DNA of 64,000 nucleotides from Halocafeteria seosinensis. Its lineage: Eukaryota > Sar > Bigyra > Bicosoecida. Shown in pieces: positions 34,588-42,913 of the stretch. Made by a program: the position numbers and the translations under genes. How positions within the stretch are numbered: position 1 is the stretch's first letter; the number at the start of each line of letters is the position of its first letter. The notes beneath the pieces were generated by a model that worked only from the letters and a program-made list of their open reading frames with translations, did not search any database and was not told the DNA's origin. The stretch spans positions 1-64,000 of the forward strand of contig LVLI01000067.1 in the NCBI GenBank assembly GCA_001687465.1, read 5' to 3'.

Positions 34588-36273
34588 ATGACTTCAACTT
34601 GGACCAGACAATACATACAAACGATGAATTGGAATCAGGACCCCCTCGACCCCTCTTACGCCAGTTTCACAGGGTTTACAGCCAGTTCCAGTAGTGCCCC
34701 CAGCACTGCCAACGGAGGTCAGGAGGAGGATGAGGGCGATGTGGCACCCAAAACACTGCTGCGAGTGAAGCGAAAGCGCTCTGAAGCGCCTCAGGAATGG
34801 CTCCTCGTCCAGACACAGACGCGAAAGCGCCCAGCATTGGATGAGGACGGACCAGACACCAAGGATGAGAGTAAGCCACAGCGACAGCAAAGCTCCGAAA
34901 AGGATGCTCCTGCAGCAGAGTGTTGTACCGAGCCATCCAAGAACGCGTTTACGCGCTTGCCATTCCGCCGGTTGGGGACTGTCAGTTCGTATAAGTCTGA
35001 CTCTATTAATAAATCCGGCAAACTGCAGCGTCGATGGCGCAGATTACATGGATTTTCGGTCGCCGAGTTCAAGGCGTTCCCACAACCGGCTAATGCCGAG
35101 AGCGATAATAACGCGTTGGCTCGGAATGTAGAACTGTCACGATCACGGGAACAGGCTATGATTCACTCTCGTCGAGCTGAGTCATTGAAAAGCAGGCGCT
35201 TCCATCTCGTTGATGTGGATCACCGCCCAACCCAGTCGTCGAAAGATGTCGATAACGAGCAACATAGCTGGAGTTTACACTCAACGAGCACGTCATCGGT
35301 CCCGCGCTTTAAAATCAAGAAGGGATGTATCATGAATCCATTCGAGCGTGAGCTAGACTACCTCATTTCAACTGGATTCCAGATAGAGAATGATGACCAG
35401 AACGTACTCTTAGAGGAATGGAGGCATAATGTTGAGCAGTTCTTGAGGTCCAATGAAAAACTTGTAAATTTCCAACGACCGACTACCGACGGAAGGACGG
35501 TACTGATGGCATCTGCTTATTGGGGATCCCTCAATTTGATCAAATATCTGCTTCGAGCTGGAGCGATGGCAGCTCTGGTAGACGTCGACGGGAAAACGGC
35601 AGCAGACTATGCACTTTCTAGAGGCAACAGGGAGATCGCACAGATTTTACAGTCGAAGGAACGTGGGGAAGACCCTTCTGGACATGCCAAACGGTCTGAC
35701 TCTAGGAAACAAGCTCAAGCAGATGACGAAGTTTACGATCTCTATGCATTGGATCCCAGACGATTACAATCCGAAAAAAATGAATCTGCTAAGTCGCACA
35801 TACAGAAGGAACGCGAACCTGCAGCCAAAGGGACCGCTGGACGCAACATTTTTGAAGCTTCTCCGCAAATATACGTACCTAACGTTGACCCTGGCCAAGC
35901 AAGTGCGGCCACAAACAATGACCAATACAACCCGAGCGAAGATTTTGACCTAAGCGACGATGAATTCTTGGATGATGTAGAACGTGAAGATGATGATGAT
36001 TTCGGAGAGGATGAAGACGACAGCAATGGCGAGAATCGGTCCTTCAATGAGTATCCTGACGAAGAGGATTTTCCACAGGATGATGAAGATGCATCGTTTT
36101 CCGGTGATGAAATAAATGATGCGGATGGACGTGACGGCGACTCGGCAGAGGAAGCAGGCTTTCGAGAATTGTTACATCACGAACTCGAAAAGGAGGATGA
36201 GACGTTTGAGATGACTCCTCAATTAAGAAGTTTGATTCAACGAGGACATGGACGTATGACAGACCAATACTGA
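34588..36273 (+). CDS. Iwr1-type RNA polymerase II nuclear import factor with ankyrin-like repeats
   Basis: Single exon, up to 561 aa. The N-terminus carries the Iwr1/SLC7A6OS signature TLLRVKRKRSEAPQEWLLV (residues 57-75). The C-terminal third carries the Iwr1 acidic block: VYDLYALD, then long Asp/Glu runs and NGENRSFNEYPDEEDF. Between them (about 300-360) lie one to two ankyrin-like repeats: DGRTVLMASAYWGSLNLIKY, then DGKTAADYALSRGNREIAQI. Iwr1 binds assembled Pol II and brings it into the nucleus. A TATATAA sits directly before the first ATG, so Met13 (34624) may be the true start. The ankyrin insertion is unusual for the family. Confidence 0.75.
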   Translation: MTSTWTRQYIQTMNWNQDPLDPSYASFTGFTASSSSAPSTANGGQEEDEGDVAPKTLLRVKRKRSEAPQEWLLVQTQTRKRPALDEDGPDTKDESKPQRQQSSEKDAPAAECCTEPSKNAFTRLPFRRLGTVSSYKSDSINKSGKLQRRWRRLHGFSVAEFKAFPQPANAESDNNALARNVELSRSREQAMIHSRRAESLKSRRFHLVDVDHRPTQSSKDVDNEQHSWSLHSTSTSSVPRFKIKKGCIMNPFERELDYLISTGFQIENDDQNVLLEEWRHNVEQFLRSNEKLVNFQRPTTDGRTVLMASAYWGSLNLIKYLLRAGAMAALVDVDGKTAADYALSRGNREIAQILQSKERGEDPSGHAKRSDSRKQAQADDEVYDLYALDPRRLQSEKNESAKSHIQKEREPAAKGTAGRNIFEASPQIYVPNVDPGQASAATNNDQYNPSEDFDLSDDEFLDDVEREDDDDFGEDEDDSNGENRSFNEYPDEEDFPQDDEDASFSGDEINDADGRDGDSAEEAGFRELLHHELEKEDETFEMTPQLRSLIQRGHGRMTDQY

Positions 36274-37254
36274 GTCACTGAGGTGCTTGGTCAGTTTCCC
36301 ACGGAAGTGATTTTGTCGCCGCCTCTGCAGATGCCGTGGAACTAGTAATTTTGCTAGCAGCGATGAACTATGTTTTGCTCGATAAGTGCTTTGGTTCTGA
36401 TGAACGCTGTGGCCGATGAAAATTCAACGAAGCTTGGGTACCGTTTTGCTTGTTAACTTGATCAGTCGGCGCTATGTTGGAGTTGTCTACGAACGTGCTT
36501 ATCAGTTTTCTTGATTTAGAATGGTGCCATCTGCTTACGGGAGCATGACGCATGACGGCCGGTTAGTATTCTTGGGTGATATGCACACCGCCCAACACAC
36601 GTGGCAAGCAGTCCCTTCCGTCACGAACGGAAGCTGTTTCAGAGAAATGGCATTCTGCAAACACCTACGGTACGTTAAAAGTGGGAAGGACAACGCAGAC
36701 GACTGGAACTCCAGCCGCACTTACGCAGCTTAGAAGCCATCACCCGTGGATCATTTAGACCGAAATTGTCTGAATATATAGGCTTTATTGCATGACGAAG
36801 CCCACTAGTATGTTCTACCACTCCATCAACACATTCTTCGCTCAATCTGGTGACCGCATATGCTCGAAGTCGTAGCCCTCGTCTTCGCGCTTCGGTATCC
36901 TCGACAGTAAGCGACTACAACTTGTAACTGTAGTGACGAACTCCACCATGCGCGCATCCTTACGAAGATCCCCTCTTTGCTCTGCTTTACACAAAAATCC
37001 ATATCTTCTTCCATCAGACCCCGTCATCCCGTTCCACGTCAAAACACGGTCCTATTATCACTGCACCAGGAGATAGTTGTCCTTCAACCTTGCCCAGGCA
37101 AGTTGAAGCCAAACATTTCTCGCTCGGGTAGATATATTTGTCACTCAGTATTGTTCTGGAGCCAGAGTCCATAGTATCAAAATTGTCTGTCTCTCTTTGA
37201 TCGAAGAGAAGGCATTGTTTGTGTTCCCCATTTATATCACTGACAGGAGACGCC
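36274..37254. other. Intergenic region upstream of VPS28
   Basis: 981 bp. Short frames only, none convincing. A perfect hairpin CTTCCGT-CACGA-ACGGAAG lies at 36615-36633; I attach no function to it. Confidence 0.45.
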
Positions 37255-38148
37255 ATGAGCAACTTATATCCCTCTTCAAGGGATAGTCCAAATGGAGGGC
37301 CCAGGATGGGAGTAGCGCTAGATCGGTCCCAGAGGATGGAGTTATGGAAAAATTTAAAAGAGCGCGAATTATGGGACGACATGGCAGATTTCTATGGCGT
37401 GATTAGAGCGACGGAATTGCTAGAAGCAGCGTACGCCCGGGGAGCGGTGGAACCGGATAAATACACTAATGTATGCAAGAGTTTGATAAGCAGCTTTGGA
37501 ATCCAAGAGCAAGTTCTACAGTCAAGGGGAGCAATCAAAGATGGAGCGGCGTTTATCGAGGAATATGCGTACGTTAGACGGCTAAGCTGTCCTGAAACTG
37601 CTGTTCATTGTACAAGTCTACTATGGCCCGATTACAGGAAAGACGCCACGAGAGCAAAGATCAGGCTCATCACGGAAAAGATTCCAGCGACAGCCCAACA
37701 TGTAACCCCTTCATGGGATTCTAAACAAGCTCTGATTTTCGACGCAGTAAGTAGACATCGCTGCTCCTGTCAAGACAGCACGTGTAGCGAAGTACTGGTT
37801 GATGTGTACTTGCAGACGAATGCGCTAATTCAGGCTTCTGATTCGGTGTCTCTACAAATGACGCGCAAAGGAGATCTGCATCCACTGCTAGTTGACGTGT
37901 TGGATAGCATTAATAAATTAGGGGTTTGCCGGGATGATCATCCAACAGTTCAAACTACGAAGAAATGGTTAGTACTAAGTCCTCCAGGATTAGAATCGCT
38001 CCTGTTGTCCACTCGTCAACTTGCATACAGGTTACAATATTTAGAGCCTTTACGAGCGTCGGACGAGCTCACTTCAGAAGATGCTGAACAGTTGACAATG
38101 GAGTTTGGAAATGCATTACGGCAATTTCGGTCCACGTTAGAGCAGTAG
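37255..38148 (+). CDS. VPS28: ESCRT-I subunit VPS28
   Basis: Single exon, 297 aa. Component of ESCRT-I, which sorts ubiquitinated membrane proteins into multivesicular bodies. The N-terminal headpiece is clear: LWKNLKERELWDDMADFYGV, LLEAAYARGAVEPDKYTN, AFIEEYAYVRRLSCP. The C-terminal four-helix domain that recruits ESCRT-II or ESCRT-III is also present: HPLLVDVLDSINKLG and LTSEDAEQLTMEFGNAL. Between them is a linker about 70 residues longer than usual, with RHRCSCQDSTCSEV. Family members are normally 210-240 aa. Start taken at the ATG of MSNLYPSS. Confidence 0.88.
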   Translation: MSNLYPSSRDSPNGGPRMGVALDRSQRMELWKNLKERELWDDMADFYGVIRATELLEAAYARGAVEPDKYTNVCKSLISSFGIQEQVLQSRGAIKDGAAFIEEYAYVRRLSCPETAVHCTSLLWPDYRKDATRAKIRLITEKIPATAQHVTPSWDSKQALIFDAVSRHRCSCQDSTCSEVLVDVYLQTNALIQASDSVSLQMTRKGDLHPLLVDVLDSINKLGVCRDDHPTVQTTKKWLVLSPPGLESLLLSTRQLAYRLQYLEPLRASDELTSEDAEQLTMEFGNALRQFRSTLEQ

Positions 38149-38224
38149 GCTGGTGTCCCCATCAATAATAAACACGATCTGGTGTTCCACTGTCATGTTT
38201 CCGGTTTAAGTCACTTTCTCGTAA

Positions 38225-40025
38225 TCAGCTGGTCACGGGGACTATATTTGGCGGGACAGGTTTATAACACAAGATGAGGCCGTCTTCTCCAGCCGAGTAA
38301 ATTTCTGGAATATCATTTGGTCGACGGCCACTTCCTGAAGCTTGCCGCACGCATACGGTATTAACAGTTCCGAAATGACCATCGAGGGAACCTAACAACT
38401 CTCCTGTAACGAGATCGTAGGCATGAGTGATGCCGGCATTGCTACTAGTGGCTGAATTTGGGGACAGAAGCAGTATTCCTGCCGTGTCGGGGGTGAAAAT
38501 GCTGGATGGGTATGCTCCAGTCTGAATCGAAGACATACTCAAAGACGGTGGTGACACCAGGCTACTTGTCTGACTTCGCCTCTTGTGACTTCCCGAGTAG
38601 CCTTTAAATTTCGTCAACTGTAGCATAACGAGCGCCATCAAAGCAATGAAGTGACGACAAAGATGACGACGGACTTACCTTGCAACGGGGGGCTGCGGAT
38701 GCTTCCAAATCCCACACGCGGATCTGATCATCGCTTCCTGTAGAAACGAGTATCGCCCTTTCACTATCCTCAGGACGGTCGGTGAAGTAAGGGTCTTCTG
38801 AACATATGCGTGGAATGACACGAGAAGATGATGGAAATGTCAGACCCGTAACTGCTCCGGAGTGGGCTCTGTTTGTAGAGCGTTTCCGACGTTCATCCAC
38901 CGATGCGTGCTCTCTTCGCTCCAAAGGGAGAATCTGCTCTGCATCCTCCTTCTGAGATTTGGGAGGATGCTTTCTCCTATCTTCGGAGTTGTTCACGGCT
39001 TCCAGAGCCATATCTATTCGCCGTTCGTAGTACTCTGATGAAAAGGCTTGAGAGCGCCGAGAGCTACTAGCAGAGTCCTCTACTTCACGGTGCTCGTCGC
39101 CATTTGCAGAAACACCGCCATGTCCCCGCTGTTCTATGTTGTTGGCGTCAAGAACGTCCAGGCAAGCAGATTGTCCGCCACGACGTACATCCCAAAGTCT
39201 AACTGAACCATCCCTTCCCCCTGAAGCTAGTACATAGGGATCATCCGGACTCCAAGCCAAACACATTACTCCTCCGCTTCCATGCCCTACTAGGGTATGC
39301 GTCGCTGCACACGACTTTATATCCACTAAAGAAATCCTCGAATCACTCGATGCCACAGCGGCAAGGCAGTAATTAGGCGTGCCTTCCATGGCGGCGCACA
39401 GAGACATGCTAGTGTCGTGAACTTGCCCGAGAGCTCGGAACTGAAATACTGGAGCAAACGCATTGGTATCCCATGCTAAAATACGCCGATCAGATCCACC
39501 CGTAAGAAATAGCCCATTATCAACCGTATACCATGTTACAGAGCTCACTGTGGCTGCATGTCCACGTATGCCCACTTGAGAAGTCTCAGGTCCATAGCTT
39601 CGCAGAGGCTCGCAAGTGGGGCTGGTTCCTGTGGCTTGAAAATACCTTCTCCTGCTTCGCAGAGGAGCCGTCCCGGTAGATCGGTTGCTGTCAGAACCTT
39701 GAGCTCTTGATTGTCCTCGACTGCCTTTGTGGTACCAGCGCTCAGTATCATAGAGATTGACGATGCCACCTGCATTCCCAGTAAGCAGGAATCGATTCTC
39801 TGGTGGGTCCAGTTCCATGCATGTAACGGCGGTATCCTGGACGGCAAACAACTCGCGTTCGCGGAGAGTATTATGCGCAGTACCATCTTCTTCCTCAACA
39901 TCGTCCAGTTCGTTCGCTGTGTTTCGATCATGTCCTTTGATCAACCTTTCCAATGCAATGGCGTCATGTTCCCCAATCCCTTTGGTACCACGGTCCACAG
40001 AGTACGCGAACCGAGGGGCCCACAT
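38225..40025 (-). CDS. ERCC8: ERCC8/CSA-like WD40 protein
   Basis: Exons on the minus strand 40025-38679 and 38617-38225 (intron 61 nt, GTAAGT, phase 0); 579 aa. CSA is the substrate receptor of a CUL4-DDB1 ubiquitin ligase in transcription-coupled repair. WD repeats aligned with human CSA: CMELDPPENRFLLTGNAGGIVNLYD, VSSVTWYTVDNGLFLTGGSDR, GVMCLAWSPDDPYVLASGGRDG, SVRLWDVRRGG (the DDB1-contacting DxR box) and LVSTGSDDQIRVWDLE. A charged insert of about 100 residues separates the fourth and fifth repeats, and a 60-residue insert sits in the second; these explain the excess over the 396-aa human protein. Confidence 0.82.
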
Positions 40026-40669
40026 CGCGCGCACCCGTCTTTTTTTCTCACCAAGGCATCTCACTACTACTCAAAAACTAGAGTCTTTATCGCGCTGTAT
40101 ATCTACCTTCCTGTGGCTCTGTTTGGACGATGCCCACGTTGAAGTTGGGGTTTTGTTGAAGTTGTGAATGCTCTGAGCCTCTGATTCCACTATACACCAC
40201 CGGCTGTGTTGTTGCGAAGGTGGATAAGAGTAGGCTATTATGCCGACCAGTCTTTAGCGCTCTCGCTGGATTCATTGGAGCGCCCACGGTACAGTGTATG
40301 TCAGGTTTCCCAGCTCGCTATCTTCCTTCGCTTGTGGCGTTTATGGCCATCTTTATGTTTCTCTTTCTCCATATTAGTTTCCTCGAATTACTCATTTCCA
40401 TGGTCTGAGGTGTCTAGGAAGCGAGAAGGATGATATGAGCTAGATGCAAGACCACAAGCGGACGGGCCTTTCCCCGGTACATTTTCCAGGGGAAGACAAA
40501 GGGAACAAAAAGCATAGGGGCGGTTGGCCGAAGATCTCTCTCAAACATTGAGCTCTCCATTAGGATGACATTACTCGCTTTATATGTACTTTTTGCAGAG
40601 GGGTATACATATAAAGAGCGCCATTTTTGACGGGAGCTGGATTCTTTGTTTTCGAGGGAAGCTGAACAA
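40026..40669. promoter_or_regulatory. Spacer with paired TATA-like inverted repeat
   Basis: 644 bp between divergent ERCC8 and the COPI-associated gene. An 11-bp perfect inverted repeat CTTTATATGTA (40578-40588) / TACATATAAAG (40606-40616), 17 bp apart, ends 53 bp before the plus-strand ATG. Each arm contains a TATA-box-like TATATAAAG/CATATAAAG in opposite orientation. Promoter role is inferred from position only. Confidence 0.35.
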
Positions 40670-42056
40670 ATGAGTGCTCAGGCGCAGCAGGAACCCCAGC
40701 AGAATCCTTTCGAAGGCAAGGATGGTCAACAAGCACCTCCCGGTTCCAGTGTGGGAGCCATTGCCAACCGTCCGGGGAATGCTGTCAGCAGATGGTATGT
40801 GGCAGGGAGTGAATGCCGTGGTGGTTTGTCTCATTTCCAGCTACGTTTGTGCTGATGCAGTGTTGAAAAAATTAGCGTGAATAGATGGCTGCTTATAATA
40901 AGGATTGTGAACATCCTTAATGCTTGCTTGCTCCTCGCGTCATGCATAATGTCATTTGCCGGAGATCTGGCAACGGGGAGCAAAAAGGATGGAGAGAATA
41001 TATCCACCGTGTTCCTTAGTCTTTATATCGGGTAGGTGTGATATCAAACAGCGAGGGGTGGGGTTAGCTGGCTATAGCTCAAACTCTTCATTTTTCACAG
41101 GGTCTTTGGGTGCATACTGTTGATATTCGAAACAAGGAGCAAGCTAATTGGCTCAGAGCGATGGATACGGAGAACGTTTGGCTTCATGTTTACATACTGG
41201 GGTCGAACTTGCTTCCTGATTTTGTAAGTCACCTGTTGTTGTGGTGGAACACAATATTCTTCGTATATCCACAATGCAATTCAAATTGCTACAGTATTGG
41301 CTGCCTAAATATAGGGTTGTCAGACAGTCGTGATGAAGACAAGGAGGAATCTCAAGATGGAGTTGTTTCCAGGGATGTCGCCCATAACTTAGTAATCTCA
41401 ACCGCAGCGATTACCGTGATGAACGCTGTTTTCAACTGTGTGATTCTATGTAGCCATTCTGGATTCCTCAATATGCAAGATGTAAGAGCATAGACATGAT
41501 TCATGGAGTGTGCTATGTGCAGTAGTTACTTATTATTGTTTTCTTTTGTCCCGAGCAGAAAACGACGAACCCGGGAGATTTGGAAGAGCAGCAAGTCAAA
41601 GCGTATCTAGAGGCCCACCCAGAGTTAGCTGCCCAAGCTGCTCAGGGCTTCGAAACCGAATCTTCTCAGCCACCTCCTGTGGCGGCTGACTTTGGATCCG
41701 GAACAGCGAAGGACTCAGGCAGCAAGAGTCCAACATCTAAAAGCCCCGCTTCCAAGAGCCCTACCTCCAAACAGACTTCTGATGCGGACGCTGAAAATCC
41801 ATTTGGAAGTAATAGTGGTGCTAGTCGCCCTCCTGCCGCTCCTGAAAAGAGTAGTTCACAGAACCAATCACAAGAATCGAGTGCCACCACGGCTAGTGGC
41901 GGAGGAGGTGCGTCAGCAGCAGGAGGCGGAAAGAAGAAGAAGAAGAAAAATAAGAAAAACAACCAGAAAGAGGGGTCTGGTGGAGCGGCGTCTTCTTCCG
42001 GTGGAGGTCAGACGAAGGAAGATAATCCTTTTGAGGATGATAATCCCTTTGCGTAA
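40670..42056 (+). CDS. COPI-associated / TVP15-like Golgi membrane protein with NPF motifs
   Basis: Exons 40670-40794, 40861-41031, 41101-41223, 41295-41481, 41559-42056; 367 aa. Four TM helices typical of the COPI_assoc family: WLLIIRIVNILNACLLLASC, STVFLSLYIGVFGCILLIFE, FGFMFTYWGRTCFLIFIG and NLVISTAAITVMNAVFNCVI. The RIVN and YWGRTCFLIFIG motifs are the best family markers. The N-terminus has QNPFEG, and the long Ser/Gly/Lys-rich cytosolic tail has ENPFGS and ends DNPFEDDNPFA. These NPF tripeptides are ligands of EH-domain endocytic adaptors, so traffic between Golgi and endosomes is likely. A poly-Lys/Asn block precedes the end. All phases join. Confidence 0.75.
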
Positions 42057-42091
42057 TGTGTAAACATAATATCCAACACGAAGCACAGCGC

Positions 42092-42635
42092 TCATACTTC
42101 GTCTTCATCCAAAAGCATATTTGGTATACCTTTAGTAATGGGATACGTTCGTCCACAATGCCTGCATTCCAACGCTCCTTCCATAATGTGAATTTCCATA
42201 ATCAGCTCATGCACACTTCGTAAAAATGCTGTGTCCTCGGCGTAGTTCTCTGGAGGACTCTCTGGTAGTTGGGCTATCTCCAGCTGCAAGTACCATCAAA
42301 ATCAAGAAGTCTCAAGAGGGAGAGAAAGGAAATATAGTACGTACTTCGGAGGCAGTCTGTTTCAGAGCTTCCCAGTCGAGTTTATGGAACAAACCCTTGA
42401 TAAACTCTTCGTTGAATTCCTGCTTGATATGCTTGATTCCACCAGGGACAGGGTTGATCTGTAGCATTATGGTTGACGACGACGACGGCATAAACACAGC
42501 ATTATCAAGCCAAATAGCGCGTCGGACGGCACCTACTTTGAGAGGGAAATTACGAGGGCGCTCGGCCTCTAAATTGGCTGTCTCGACGCATGCTTTCACA
42601 TTGCAATAGAGCATGTTGTGGGTCATTAACCGCAT
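42092..42635 (-). CDS. TRMT112: TRM112 methyltransferase activator
   Basis: Exons on the minus strand 42635-42345 and 42283-42092 (intron 61 nt, GTACGT); 160 aa. Small zinc-binding partner that stabilises several SAM-dependent methyltransferases acting on tRNA, rRNA and release factors. Family features: MRLMTHNML at the start, NEEFIKGLFHKLDWEALKQ, FLRSVHELIMEIHIMEG, and the C-terminal zinc-ribbon half ECRHCGRTYPITKGIPNMLL. Slightly longer than human (125 aa) because of an insert after the first strand. It is tail to tail with the COPI-associated gene (35 bp). Confidence 0.93.
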
Positions 42636-42913
42636 TTTTCGTCGATTTTATATCTGTATCTATTTGTCACCACAAGAGAAGCATACGCTACCAGCATCAA
42701 GAGCATTCATTCAGCACCCAACAAATCCACATACAGGCTATCATGTAACAGATACAGTTCGGGAAGTGTCACTACAAGTTCAAGCAGACCATAAGTTAGT
42801 GGTGTCGTATTTACAGATTATACACACACAATCTATCTATGTATGTGTGTGTTCGGAATGTGTCCCAAATATCATAAGAAGCAAAGCTCGAAGACCCTAC
42901 CTTACATGAAGAT

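Noticed and set aside
41893..42156. Minus-strand frames opposite the last exon of the COPI-associated gene
   Set aside because: They arise from the reverse complement of a Lys/Ser/Gly low-complexity region and have no independent support.
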